Below are positions 1 through 11,840 of a stretch of 64,000 bases of DNA, piece by piece. The first letter of the stretch is position 1, and each line of letters opens with the position of its first letter. The stretch is from positions 52,441,501-52,505,500 of the forward strand of contig NC_059346.1 of NCBI RefSeq assembly GCF_019703515.2, given 5' to 3'. Origin of the DNA: Myxocyprinus asiaticus (lineage: Eukaryota > Chordata > Actinopteri > Cypriniformes > Catostomidae). A program made the translations under genes and the position numbers. Below the pieces are notes generated by a model. That model was not told the DNA's origin. It saw only the letters and a program-made list of their open reading frames with translations, and searched no databases.

Positions 1-955
1 TCAGAAACAAAGTTGGAATTATGCAATCGTCTGCCACAGAACTTCAGAAGACAGTGTCTCACAGTATCCCCTACGACCAGCTTCATGTAGACCCTATACC
101 CACTTAACTCCTGAAAGAGATGTTTCACTGCAGTCTGTGCCAGCCAGATATCGAGCGGCATTTAGATGATCACAATCTGCATCACATCGGTCTACTACAA
201 TAGACATCACAGAGGATGAACCACTGCCAAGCCCAGCCATAAGAAATTGGATACTTCGGTGAACCTTGCACCTAGGATGGACTTCACAGAAATGATCTGC
301 CATAATCTTCGAGCTGGACTGCAATGCAACTTATTGACCTCTGCTTGCATCATCTTGGTCATAGAATGGACTACACTCTCTTTAAATGGAATACATAGAC
401 AATAACATAATGCCAACTAAAGCCTTCATCAGCCAAAGAACAAAGGACAATGCACCTACAGTATGTGCCCTTCTGCAGTTAATTCAGGATGGACTTCAAA
501 GACGCTTAGTCATTAATCTTTCAGTTCATGCAAAATCTATTAGTTTAAACATTGGCCACTAACGTTTACTCTTACTAATTAAAAACATAACTTGTACTAC
601 ACATAGATAACTAATACTGGCATTATATTCATGCTGTATTGCCAGAGGGGAACTGGCTTCCCCATCTGTGCCTGGTTTCTCCCAAAGTTTTTTTCTTCTT
701 TTTTTCCATTAACTAACATCTTATGGATTTTTATTTTCCTTGCCACATTAGCCTTTGGCTTGCTCACTGGGGGCCTAAAAACAAATAATTTATTAAGGCA
801 TTATCTACTATCATGTTATTCAATTAAACCACACGAGGACTTTAAGACATTACAGACATTACAACGTAATTTTCTGTTAGAGCCTGATTTTCTGTAAAGC
901 TGCTTTGATACGATGTGTGTTGTGAAGAGCACTATACAAATAAAATGTCTTAAAA
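1..955 (+). repeat. decayed interspersed repeat with retroposon-like 3' tail
   Basis: No convincing exon is visible. The segment from about 630 to 950 has the layout of a common fish dispersed repeat: a 'gaactggc...cctggtttctccca' block, a 'ttggcttgct' block, and a tail ending in gaagagcactatacaaataa, which resembles the 'agcgctatataaat' ends of fish LINE/SINE-like elements. Several short open frames cross it, but none has a recognisable domain. Family assignment is from memory of such tails, so only the repeat nature is claimed. Confidence 0.4.
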
Positions 956-1641
956 TATTAAAAAGTGGCATTTTTTTTTAATTTTTTTTTTTTTAATAAC
1001 AGCAAAAACTTAGTTGTCAAGCAAAAATATTTCACAAACATAAGTTAGTTAGGTTTTAAATTATAAATCAATACACAGTAGTGGTGTTAACCACTGTACA
1101 AACCATGCAATTGGCAATTGCAGTCGGATGGCAAAACAAGGGGTGACGCGCTGTTCTGTGTTCTGTGCACATGGATACGCTGTTCACAGCAGTTTCCGGA
1201 ATGGTTCACATGCATTGTGAAGGCAAAGTGCTGCAGGTTCACCCATTCGCACAATTCCAAACACTTGAAGCTGCTTGACGTTATTATAAAAATCTAAAAA
1301 CGTGACACAGTATCACAGAAATGGAGGAGGTGACAGCGTTTCGGAACAATGTAAACTGTGATATACATACTGATACTGACAAATAAAAGCTCCAGGTGAA
1401 GGTTAAGTCAATATGACAGAAGTACAGTATATTGCTATTGTTTAAAAAAATCCTTCAAAATAATAATACTAATTCAGCATATTATAATAATAAACTTGAC
1501 TGAACAATAATAAATAACATTCAGCTAGTTTGGGAGGGAGTGAATCTGTAGTTTTTGCACACCCTGTTCATTCACAAAAATGGTAAAAATATACGTAGAT
1601 AAACTGCCTTTTTATTACTGTATTGTTGTGTTGGTGCATAC

Positions 1642-1723
<82 letters not shown>

Positions 1724-3246
1724 TATATTATAAATTAAATACCATTATTTGTGCTCATTTAGTGAAAAATATCATTTTTATTTCATTAAACTTTTTGAAT
1801 CTTCTTGGCTAAAAACACATTATTTAAAATAACTTTTATGTCATTTCTGAGCTAATAAACAAATATCAAGATATGTTTCATATACTGTCATATCAACAAC
1901 CTAAAAAATATCAATATATCATTTTTTGAGCCATATCGCCCCACCCAGTTGGACAGTTGCTTGGGGCAAATCGTAACACCGCCTCAGACAATACATATAT
2001 TCTGGTTGCCAAATCTTGTGGATCATGTCCATATTTAATGTGATAAACTACATCTGTTGTTACTCTTTTAAAACACCTAAACTTGAGGGGAACTAACTTC
2101 ATACATCCACTTAAGATGAACTTTGGCCTGTTGGTTAAAAGTAATTGTGAGCATGTCATATGAAAGCGAAGTTAGTCCTGAGAAAACGTCTAGCATTATT
2201 TGTTTGTAGATGCCACTTGGGTTGATGTTTTGTTATCTAATGCAATGACATTCAGATTCAGAAGTGACTTGAGAGTCCAAATATTCTTTTGGGCCACTGT
2301 ATCTATTTAAACTAAAATCTTGATGTTGAGGGGGAAAAGTAAACTACCAACACACATATGTGATTTCAAAGAATTCCTCTTGTCTATATGAGCTTATGGA
2401 CATTACTCTTTTACCATAGTTGTTCTTTGATCACAGTGCAAAGAAGAACTTACATGCAAATTTATGTAGTTATTCTTTCACCATGTTCCTCAATGGGCAA
2501 TGAATTGTCTTGATGGAATGTCGTCACAGGTGTTTAGTGACAAAACACAATATCAATGCACACATACTGGTTCCAACGCATTCTTTTCAAAGCTGGAGAA
2601 TGTGGATGTGGCTGACTGGCGACCAATAAGTGCTTATGGGAGCAGTTTAAATGTGCATCTGCATTTTTGAGGGGATGACAGATAATACTGTACTTAACTA
2701 ACTCATTCTTTTACAAAACACTCACACACGTGGATATAAATACACAAAATCTACCCACCCACATATTTCTCTGTGTGTGTTTTTCTGCTGTGGATGACTG
2801 AAGCTGTGCTTTACCATAATATATTTTCAAAGGTTAGGTGGCTTTAAAGAGACTCAAGAGCAACTTCAGACCACTTCAATCAAAAATATCCCTAGTAAAC
2901 AGCATATGCAAGCATCAGTAATAAAGGACAAAGAGTGGTTAGGCTGATCAAAACAAAAGAAATGATCAAACCCTTCCTCTATGACTCCATGATGTGTTTG
3001 CATATGTATTTATGACACCTCATATCACAGTTAACACTATAAACAATGTTACTGCCAAAAAACAATGACACTCACATTTCATAGACTGAGAAAGTACAAA
3101 TGTAACCATTCAGTGTTAACAAAACATTAATAAATAACAAAAATAACATTCAAAACGACTGAAATTTTATGAAGAAAATGTGTGGCGCTTGCCCACACAA
3201 AACTCTATGCAATGATGCTAAGGTGTTGCCATGGCAATGCTATTTG
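956..3246. other. no gene seen; AT-rich intergenic DNA
   Basis: Apart from the (AT)n run at 1645-1719 I see no exon, domain or clear repeat boundary. Short open frames on both strands have no recognisable motif. Confidence 0.5.
1645..1719. repeat. (AT)n microsatellite
   Basis: About 37 uninterrupted AT dinucleotides, followed by ATT-rich slippage products. Confidence 0.95.
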
Positions 3247-3251
3247 GTTGC

Positions 3252-3529
3252 TGTCAGGTGTATTTTGTTGATTCATGTCTTTTATTTTGGAATTCTAGTT
3301 CCTGTTTCATGTCATGTGTTCCTGTTTCCTTTGTCATGTGATTTCTGTTTTCCCTCCATGTTCATGTGTCATGTTTTCATTGGTTTATTGTTTAATTAGC
3401 TTGTTATGAGTTCTGTTTGTTCATTGGTTTATGTTCTCCCATGTCTTATTTAAGCCCTCATGTTTTCATTGTCTAGTTGTCAAGTATTGAATGTGATGGT
3501 ATGTGTTTGCAGTTCCAGCACACGTTACA
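3252..3529 (+). repeat. 5' LTR
   Basis: TG...CA bounded and nearly identical to 4823-5096. A TATA-like 'cttatttaagccc' near 3445 is a likely promoter core; the 3' copy reads 'cttgtatttaagccc'. Confidence 0.85.
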
Positions 3530-3546
3530 GAATACTTGACCCAACC

Positions 3547-4842
3547 ATGAACCCAGCAGTTTTACTTCTGCGCCTACGTCAGGGGAATCGTCCCCTGGAG
3601 GACTATGTTGAGGACTTCTGCGGTCTAGCCAGCCAGGTGGACTTTAATGAGGTTGCCCTCAAAGACTGTTTTAGATTTGGACTGAATGAGTCCATTTCTT
3701 TTTTGATACCTAGCGGTCGCAGTTCCCTCAGCCTGGCTCAATATATCGACCTCGCCCTACGGTTCATTGGTTCCCCGTTCACTGTGGGGGAGGCGGATGC
3801 CGAGCCAGAGCTCCACGTCATGGCCGCCGCCGAGCCAGAGCTCCACGTCATGGCCGCCGCCGAGCCAGAGCTCCACGTCATGGCGACGCCTCAGCCTGCT
3901 CCATGCCACGTCACAGCGACGCCTCAGCCTCCTCCATGCCACGTCACCGCGACGCCTCAGCCTCCTCCATGCCACGTCACCGCGACGCCTCAGCCTGCTC
4001 CATGCCACGTCACAGCGACGCCTCAGCCTGCTCCATGCCACGTCACCGCGATGCCTCAGCCTGCCCCATGCCACGTCACAGCCACACCTGAACAGTGGGA
4101 CCTGGAGATGGTTCCCACCCTTATACCCACCCTTAGTTCTCCTGAGCAGGCAAGGGGAACTTTCGGCCCTCCGATCCCGCCTGGACCCTCCGAGCCCTGG
4201 ACTTCGCCTTGGCCTGTCGGTCCCTCGACATTGCCTCAGCTCGGCGTTCCCTCGGCTCCACTACGGTCCTTCAGCCTGTCGGCTGTGCCGGGGTCCCTCG
4301 TCCCTCCGGCTCCTCCTTGGTCTGTCGGTCACCTGGCTCCGCTTTGGCTCTCCGATCCTCTGGCTGTGCCTCGTCCCTCCGATCTGTCAGCTTCACTGGG
4401 GACCTCCTTCCCTACGGCTCCACCTTGGTCCTCAGTCCCACCGGCTCCACCTCAGTCTTCCGATCCCTCAGCTCCACCTTGCTCCTCCGAGCCTCCAGCA
4501 CTGCCTTGGTCCTCCCTGCCATCGGCTCCACCCTGGCCCTTCGAATCTTTGGCTACTCTCCGGGCACCATGTTCCATGACTCTGCCCCTCGAGCCTCTCA
4601 CGGCTCCGTCTTCCATGGCTCCGCCCCTCGAGCCTCTCATGGCTCCACCCCCCACGGACTTTGCCTTGGTCCCATGCCCCTCGCCCTTTCTCGTCATGCC
4701 ACGCCCCACACCTCAAGACCCCCCCCCCCCCAGCTCCCTACAGAACTTTGAATTTATGTCATGTTTTACGTGTTTTTTTTATGTGTTGGGGTGTCAGGAG
4801 CCACCCCTTAGTGGGGGGGATATGTCAGGTGTATTTTGTTGA
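3547..4842 (+). CDS. Gag-like protein with Pro/His/Cys tandem repeats
   Basis: A single open frame starts at the first ATG after the 5' LTR ([14 protein letters not shown]) and runs about 431 codons into the first bases of the 3' LTR. The frame is also open upstream to 3460, but that part is LTR. The first ~85 residues ([17 protein letters not shown], ...[13 protein letters not shown]...) look like the alpha-helical retrotransposon Gag segment found in many cyprinid Gypsy-type proteins. Next come three 10-residue [10 protein letters not shown] units and six 11-residue [15 protein letters not shown] units, then a long Pro/Ser/Leu-rich tail of degenerate repeats. No CCHC zinc knuckle, protease or polymerase motif is visible. 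The open frame despite missing pol suggests either recent amplification or selection on Gag. It could act as a structural particle protein; that is inference from position and family. Family recognition is from memory. Confidence 0.6.
   Translation: MNPAVLLLRLRQGNRPLEDYVEDFCGLASQVDFNEVALKDCFRFGLNESISFLIPSGRSSLSLAQYIDLALRFIGSPFTVGEADAEPELHVMAAAEPELHVMAAAEPELHVMATPQPAPCHVTATPQPPPCHVTATPQPPPCHVTATPQPAPCHVTATPQPAPCHVTAMPQPAPCHVTATPEQWDLEMVPTLIPTLSSPEQARGTFGPPIPPGPSEPWTSPWPVGPSTLPQLGVPSAPLRSFSLSAVPGSLVPPAPPWSVGHLAPLWLSDPLAVPRPSDLSASLGTSFPTAPPWSSVPPAPPQSSDPSAPPCSSEPPALPWSSLPSAPPWPFESLATLRAPCSMTLPLEPLTAPSSMAPPLEPLMAPPPTDFALVPCPSPFLVMPRPTPQDPPPPSSLQNFEFMSCFTCFFYVLGCQEPPLSGGDMSGVFC
3799..4083 (+). repeat. 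in-frame coding tandem repeats (30-bp x3, then 33-bp x6)
   Basis: Three 30-bp units encode [10 protein letters not shown], followed by six 33-bp units encoding variants of [11 protein letters not shown]. All unit lengths are multiples of three, so the frame is kept. Each unit carries a HV(M/T)A core, suggesting that the second array arose from the first by expansion. Confidence 0.9.
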
Positions 4843-5096
4843 TTCATGACATTGAAATTCTAGTTCCTGTTTCATGTCATGTGTTCCTGTTTCCCTTGTC
4901 ATGTGATTTCTGTTTTCCCTCCATGTTCATGTGTCATGTTTTCATTGGTTTATTGTTTAATTAGCTTGTTATGAGTTCTGTTTGTTCATTGGTTTATGTT
5001 CTCCCATGTCTTGTATTTAAGCCCTCATGTTTTCATTGTCTAGGTGTCAAGTTTTGAATGTGATGGTATATGTTTGCAGTTCCAGCACACGTTACA
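4823..5096 (+). repeat. 3' LTR
   Basis: Direct repeat of 3252-3529, ending TTACA, followed by the duplicated GTTGC. Confidence 0.85.
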
Positions 5097-6035
5097 GTTG
5101 CTAAGGTGTTATGAGGAGTTTCTAGCATGTTTCTAAGTAGTTTCTAGCATGTTACAAGGTGGTTGCTAGACTGTACTGAGTAGTTTCTGGCATGTTACTA
5201 GGTGGTTTCTGTGGTGTTCTGAGTAGTTTTTAGCACAATGCTTAGTTGTTATTAGGGTGTTGTGGGTAGTTTTTAACTCATTGCTGCGTGGTTGCTAGAG
5301 TGTGCTGAGTAGTTTCTAGCACATTGTAAGGTGGTTTCTATGGTGTTGAATAGATTCTAGAACACTGCTAGGTGATTGCTAAGGTGTTTAATAGGTTCTA
5401 GAACATTGCAAGGTGATTGCTAAGATGTTTAATTGGTTCTAGAACATTGCTAATCAGCTGCTAAGGTGTTGAATAAGTTCTAGAACATTGCTAGGTGATT
5501 GCTATGGTGTTGAATAGGTTCTAAAACATTGCTAGGTGGTTGCTAAGGTGTTGCATAGGTTCTAGAACATTGCTAGGTGATTGCTAGGGTGTTTAATATG
5601 TTCTAGAACATTGCTAGGTGGTTGCTAAGGTGCTGAATAGGTTTAAGAACATTGCTAGGTAATTGCTAAGGTGTTGAATAGGTTTTAGATCATTGCTAGG
5701 CAATTGCAAAGGTGTCGAATAGGTTTTAGAACATTGCTAGGTGATTGCTAAGATGCTGAATAGGTTTTAGAACATTGCTAGGTGATTGATAAGGTATTGA
5801 ATAGGTTCTAGAATATTGTTAGGTTATTGCTAAGATGTTGAATATTCTAGAACATTGCTTGGTGATTGCCAAGGTGTTGAATAGGTTCTAGGACATTGCT
5901 AGGTGATTGCTATGGTGTTGAATATGTTCTAGAACATTGCTAGGTGATTGCTAAGGTGTTTAATAGGTTCTAGAACATTGCTAAGTTGTTGCTAATGTGT
6001 TGGATTGGTTTTAGAACATTGCTATGTGGTTGGCT
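5097..6035 (+). repeat. 41-bp minisatellite, about 22 units
   Basis: The unit is approximately ttgctaaggtgttgaatagg followed by ttctagaacattgctaggtga. Spacing of the TTCTAGAAC core is mostly 41 bp, with diverged units at the left end (5100-5340) and isolated outliers to about 6300. The sequence left of the LTR element (3215-3251, 'gctaaggtgttgcc...ggttgc') is part of the same array, so the element split it. Confidence 0.85.
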
Positions 6036-7461
6036 GAAATCAAGAGCCAACTCCTAAGTCCTTGATATGGTTCAGGTGCCTACTTCATCCAAGTGTTGGG
6101 GATTTTTTTGGCCGTATTAATGTCTGCAAGGTCAAAACATGTAAAATTATGGCCTGAAGTGCAAATTTAACAAACGTTTTAGAAAAACATTAAAAACTAG
6201 AATTTGAGATTGTCTAAAGAAAATGAGAGTTGTGCCAATGTGTGGTTGACAAGGCATTACTATGCAGTTGCTAAGGTATTCTGGGTGGTTTCTAGAGGGT
6301 TGCTTACTGGCCCAAGTCAAAAGAGTCCACTCTCAAGTCCCCATGATATTCTGGTCTCTAGATACATGGCTCAGGTCCCTCCTTAAATCTAAGTTGAAAC
6401 TTTATGATTTGAGCTATTGTTGAACAATAGCTCAGTGAGGTTTAACATGTAGGGTTAGAGATTTATTTAAATATTATCATGACTTTTGCCTTTGCAGCAC
6501 CACTACTGGCCCTCTCAAAATCATCATATACTCTAAATGCTTCAGGATTTTACATGATACATTCCCAGGTACCCAAGTCATGTGACTCAGTGGAAACTGT
6601 CGTGGTATTATGATTTGATTCAAATCCTGTGGCAGTGACCCTAAAAGGCCAGCAGGGACTTACCAGAGACTTTAGTCACATATCCAAGAGGACGAATCAC
6701 ATTCGACACTTTTAGATTCTCTTTGTTTCTTGTTCTTGCGACAACACTTGTAAAGGCAGTACAAAAAGCAACACAGAAGGAAACTCTGTCCTTACTGAAA
6801 CTGTGAGTCAAATCTGTTCTCACACTTAAAAAAACTAGTTCCTCAACACAAGGTGTTACATGATTACAGTGCTTGCAAGGTAGCATTGTATTGATATTCT
6901 TCCAACATATTTCTCTAACCATAAGTATTATTAGGGTAATTCTAATGTAATCTGTCAATAAAATTGTTCTACTTTCTCTATTCCTATTATTTTCAATGAT
7001 AATTATCATTACTGCAATACAGTATGCTGTATTACAGGAAAAACAATGCTGTTATGCAATGAATTTTTATATTAAAATAAGCAAAAATGAAAGTACCAAG
7101 TACTACTATGATATATAATTACTTTAAAATTTAAATAATATATCATTAATAATATTTATAGTATCATTTTTTTTTAAAAAAATTTTTTCACATTGCAGTT
7201 ATGAGAATGTCACAATGACCATCTTTATCCATGTTGCGTTAATGAGAATTGGGGGATATATGGGCATAACTGTCATGAAAATAATGGTACAATGTAATCT
7301 TAGTGGTGCCAATAAAGGTCTCATTTTCTATACACAAAATATAATTTCTAATTTGTTTCTTTTGATTTTGGAGTAAAATAGGACCAGGGCATTTTCTTGA
7401 GAAGTTACACCCATTTACACCTCTGATATCACCCATTTAAACCTCTGCAATTAATTTGTCT
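6036..7461. other. no firm gene; possible minus-strand exon at 6664-6794
   Basis: Mostly AT-rich unique-looking sequence. On the minus strand a segment with a good acceptor (ttgactcacagtttcag) and donor (CTCTG|gtaagt) spans 6794-6664. It is too weak to call as a gene and is described in the findings. Confidence 0.3.
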
Positions 7462-8100
7462 GCTTAAAGGGATAGTTCACCCAAAAATGAAAATTCTCTC
7501 ATCATTTACTCACCCTCATGCCATCCCAGATGTGTATGACTTTCTGTCTTCTGCTGAAGATTTTTAGAAGAATGTTTCAGCTATGTTTGTCCTTTCAATG
7601 CAAGTGAACAGAACTTTGAAGTTCCAAAAAGCAGATAAAGTCAACATAAAAGTGATCCATATAACTCCAGTGGTTAAATCCATGTCTTCTGAAGTGATCT
7701 AATCGGTTTGGGGTGAGAACAGACCAAAATATAGTTCCTTTTTCACTGTACATTTTGCCATTGAAGTCTCTAGGCAGGATCATGATTTCCAGCTTGATTA
7801 CACTTCCTAGTGCTTGATGCATACGCAGAGCACTAGGAAATGTATTCGAGCTTGAAATCATGATCGCCAAGGAGACTGCAATGGCAAGATTTATAGTGAA
7901 AAAGGAGCTATATTTTGGCCTGTTCTCACCCAAAACCGATTGGATCACTTCAGAAGACATACATCTTATGGATTACTTTTATGCTGACTGTATCTGCTTT
8001 TTGGAGATTCAAATGTTTGGTCACCATATACTTGCATTCTATGGACCTACAGAGCTGAAATAGTCTTCTAAAAATCATAGTTTGTGTTCTGCAGAAGAAA
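7462..8100 (+). mobile_element. MITE, family A (TTAAAGGGATAGTTCACCC end), right end decayed
   Basis: Starts 'ttaaagggatagttcaccca', continues 'catcatttactcaccctcat', and contains an internal inverted block (sequence around 7680-7790 reappears inverted at 7850-7950). Similar ends occur at 24026, 26720, 35838, 37686, 45800 and 47685, making this the most frequent family in the window. There is no coding capacity. Confidence 0.75.
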
Positions 8101-9686
8101 GAACGTCTCCATTCCTAGTTATATCGGAGCAGATGTCATTGTTCATATTAGTTAAGTTCATAATAGATTAAAAAAATTATTATTTTTTTTAAATAAGATA
8201 TACTTGGAGTGGCCAGATGACTGGGTGGGGATATTAGCATACTGGATTCACTTTCAAATCACTTCTGATAACTTTGTGAACAACTTTGTTTCTCTACTTT
8301 TATTCAAAGCCTCTAGAAGCATCTACAACAAGACAAAATAATCCTTACCTTTTTCTGTGTTTGCAATGTCGTGGGATTTGCATGTGTCATCACTGCCTAC
8401 TGCAACACAAAACTTCACATGTGAGATAAAGATCAAGAGTGCATGGGAAAGTTGAGATCTATTGGTGTGCTTCAAGGAGAGTTCCCATGTGTGGACAAAC
8501 ACACAAATTATGCAGATACAAGCACACACACTAAATACAGGCTTGATAGGTCTGATTGCCCTCATTTTGCTTGCAGAAGCACACTGGGAACTAGGAATTA
8601 TTTTTCTACACGGCCAACGTGAAATTTAGAGAGGGGAAAACATGCTGCAGAAACCAAAACTGCTGTTCTCACCTGTTTCTGACCCATCCTGGAAACAAAA
8701 CAGAGTGCCACTGTTATATCAATATGCAATATAGCTCAATATATATAGCTTCAATATTAGGATAGCAAAGCAGACATGAAAATTCTTATACATATTTTGT
8801 GAATTGCAATCCTCTAGTTTGTAACTACTGCAAGAAAATGTACTCTGTGCTACCATCTGGTGGTGCAAAGTGCATGGAGCATGTCACTCTAAGACAGGAA
8901 ACAGCAGACTCTGAAAACATTTATTAATTTTATTTTTTGCAATCTGAAAAGGTGCACTTATGTAATAAATTCCAAGTCTTCTGAAGACATACGACAGCTT
9001 GTGTGAAGAACAGATTCAATTTAAGTAATTATTCACTGAAAATCTTCCCCTACGCCTGCTTTCAAATCTCAATCACATATAGGCTGTTCAAACATGCCGC
9101 ACAAAGACGCAAACTTTATGGGTTGCCATCCGAACAAGTTGTAAACATGTTTCCTGTACATATAGTCTGCATTCAGCTATTATGGTAACTTCTCACTCAA
9201 TTGGCCAAATATTCAATAAACTCGAGCTCTGAGGATCATATTGCTCTCAGTTCTTAGCTAATTACTAGACAGCAACATGCAAAACCAGTTCAGAGAGTTG
9301 CTAACTTACGACCCGTGCCGACCATTTTTATTGAGTCAGTGATTCGTTTACTCAAGAGCCGCTGTGACCGGATCGGTCCGAATCACAAACAAATCATTTA
9401 GTCCATTTGACTCAACAAGTGCATTAAAAATAATCAGCTCAAAAGAATGAGCTGACAAATGGCTATTATTTTTTTTCTAACATCAAAATAACAAGGAACA
9501 ACATGTAAAAAGTAAAATAGTAGGATATTATGCTTTGGAATGTAGTGGAGTAAACATTAACACTTACCAAATTAAGTACAGATACTTGAAGTAAAAATAC
9601 TTCATTACTGTCCACCATTGGATACAGAACTGTTCTAAAATTGTAAAAAAAAAACTATTTTATTTAGGAAAACTATTTGCTCTAGG

Positions 9687-9688
<2 letters not shown>
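8101..9688. other. no firm gene; two possible minus-strand mini-exons
   Basis: On the minus strand 8688-8673 (16 bp) and 8399-8349 (51 bp) have good splice signals on both sides and join in an open frame, but no family is recognised. The rest is decayed repeat sequence, including one around 8970-9200. Confidence 0.25.

Positions 9689-9761
<73 letters not shown>
9689..9761. repeat. (AT)n microsatellite
   Basis: About 36 AT units. Confidence 0.95.
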
Positions 9762-9764
<3 letters not shown>

Positions 9765-10430
9765 TTCCATTTTTAATAGGTGCTAGTACAAAGAAGTTTT
9801 TGTAATGTGAATCTTGATACTAATTCAGCCATCACACATGACATTGCTTTCCTCTAGCCAAAAATAATAGTTATCTGCCAATAGGAGCATACCATAGCTG
9901 TAGTGTGGGGGGCTGCAGGGATCCGTTGATGATAGACTGTCTGTGGGTGACTAGGCTTGAATTTCAGGAGTCTGTTTTGGTGACTGTAAAGCGATAGGCC
10001 CGCCTTCTCTCATTCCTACACAAACTTTGCTCCATTTTTTCATTTTTTCAGTCTTTTTGCACAAAATGTAAACAAAATACTCACAGACCACTCTATGTGG
10101 CACGTTTCTTAGCTGTCAGACTGTGAATGAGCTTTTTTCTTCAGTCTCATATATGCAAGATAGAAGTAATTTACATTTATCCAGTTATGCAGATGCTGCT
10201 TTTATCCAAAGTGACTTACAGTCCTTACTAGCGTTGCTAGAGACATGCTCTAACAGTTGAGCTACATGAAAATATATTAAAGGGATAGTTAAAGGAATAG
10301 TTAGATGTTAAAAGAATATTCCTGTTTCAATACAAGTTAAGTTCAATCGACAGCATTTGTGGCATAATATTGATTACCACAAAAAAAATCTGGGTTACAG
10401 TGAGGCACTTACAATGGAAGTCAATGGGGC

Positions 10431-11026
10431 TAGAGGTCTGCTACCCGAACAGGGCCCGACGGAACCCGAGAACCCAACGGGTTTTTCGAGCCGTGTTCGG
10501 GTCAGTTTTTCAAGTAGGACTTCGGGTTCGGTTGGGTTTGTTATTAATGAAAAATAAACAGGCCTACTGAACTTGTTTCGTGCATGCACTCTCACTCACA
10601 GACATGCGTCCTGTTCTGTTGCCCCATTGTTTTCCTATGTAAACACATGCTGGACGAATGTCTTTAACTGTTGCACCGCGTCTTGCTGTTTGTTCAGCGT
10701 TTAGCGCAGGACCGGCACATTTTAAACACCGTATAAGTCAAAAAGAACTTCACATTTTCAAAAAAACTTGTCAAGACACCTGCGCTCTGTTTTATTTGTT
10801 GTTGTTGTGTTTACTGTTTCAGTACTGTTACGAATGTTGCCTATATGCTTACATATAATACAGCCTATTGCAACAGTACTTTCTAGGAAAATAAATTATA
10901 AAAACATTTGAGTGATTTCGGGTTCGGGTCGGGTTTGGGCTTAAAATCTGACGGTATCATTTGGGCCAAACGGTCTCGGGTACGGGTCGGGTTCGGGTTT
11001 CATTTTATGGCCCATGCAGGTCTCTA
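10431..11026. mobile_element. hAT-type non-autonomous element with 8-bp duplication
   Basis: Ends are TAGAGGTCTGC and GCAGGTCTCTA (inverted, 2 mismatches). Flanks AATGGGGC (10423-10430) and AATGAGGC (11027-11034) form an 8-bp duplication with one mismatch, which is the hAT hallmark. The inside is rich in GGGTTCGGGT-type motifs near both ends. No transposase frame is present. Confidence 0.75.
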
Positions 11027-11396
11027 AATGAGGCCAATCTTTAAACATACTCACTGTTTCAAAAGTATAGCCACAAGATGTAAACAATATGCATGATAAC
11101 ATGAATTTAATGTGATAAAATCACTTATAAACCTTTTCTGTGTAAAGTTATAGCCAATTGTACAATTTCGTCGCCATGACGATGTAATGTCAACAAACTT
11201 CAAACCCTAAAATGACAGTAAAAATGACAATTTAAACTTTACAGCTCAAAGAATACACAAGTTTTAACAGAAGAATTAATGTAAGTGCTTTTATAAAATT
11301 ATAAGCTTCACATTTCTGCCTTTAAATACCCAACAAAAAATTGTCCCCAATCACTTCCATTGTAAGTGTAACTTTGATTTTTGCTTTTTTTTTTTT

Positions 11397-11840
11397 GTGT
11401 GTGGATTTTTTACCTTTTTCTCCCAATTTTGGAATGCCCAGTTCCCAATATGCTTTTAAGTGCTCGGTGGGGTGCGTAGTGATTCGCCTCAGTCTGGGTG
11501 GTGGACGACGAATCCCAGTTGCCTCTGCGTCTGAGACCGTCAACCTGCGCATCTTATCACGTGGCTTGTTGAGTGTGTTGCCATGGAGACATAGCGCGTG
11601 TGGAGGCTTCACACCATCCACCACGGCAACCACACAACTCACCACGCGCCCCACCGAGAACGATCCACATTATTGCGACCACGAGGAGGTTACCCCATGT
11701 GACTCTACCCTCCCTAGCAACTGGGCCAATTTGGTTGCTTAGGAGACCTGGCTGGAGTCACTCAGTACACCCTGGGATTTGAACAAGTGAACTCCAGGGG
11801 TGATAGCCAGCGTCTTTACCACTGAGCTACCCAGGCCCCC
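11397..11840 (-). mobile_element. tRNA-headed SINE, copy 1
   Basis: Read on the minus strand it begins gggggcctgggtagctcagt (tRNA-like A box). A degenerate B box lies about 50 bp on, and the unit ends with 'cattccaaaattgggag' and an A-rich tail. The flanking duplication 'gatttttgcttttttttt' (11376 onward and 11841 onward) marks target-primed insertion. Confidence 0.8.

Larger units (their letters stand above)
3247..5101 (+). mobile_element. gag-only non-autonomous LTR retrotransposon with 5-bp target duplication
   Basis: Two near-identical direct repeats of about 275 bp (3252-3529 and 4823-5096) each begin TGTCAGG and end TTACA, which is the canonical TG...CA form. The element is flanked by a perfect 5-bp duplication GTTGC at 3247-3251 and 5097-5101. 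A purine tract (AGTGGGGGGGATA, around 4810-4822) lies immediately before the 3' LTR, as expected for plus-strand priming. The internal region of about 1.3 kb holds only one gag-like frame; there is no protease, reverse transcriptase or integrase. The LTRs differ by a handful of substitutions and two short indels, so insertion is fairly recent. The element depends on enzymes supplied by another element, most likely a Ty3/Gypsy relative (inference). It landed in the edge of the minisatellite that follows. Confidence 0.85.

Noticed and set aside
3757..4074. 105-residue Arg-rich frame on the minus strand and other long frames within the gag array
   Set aside because: They are shadows of the tandem repeats; the plus-strand frame has the Gag-like start and the LTR context.
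11322..11742. Frames of 110-133 residues on both strands
   Set aside because: They lie inside SINE copy 1. Equivalent frames occur in copies 2, 3 and 6.
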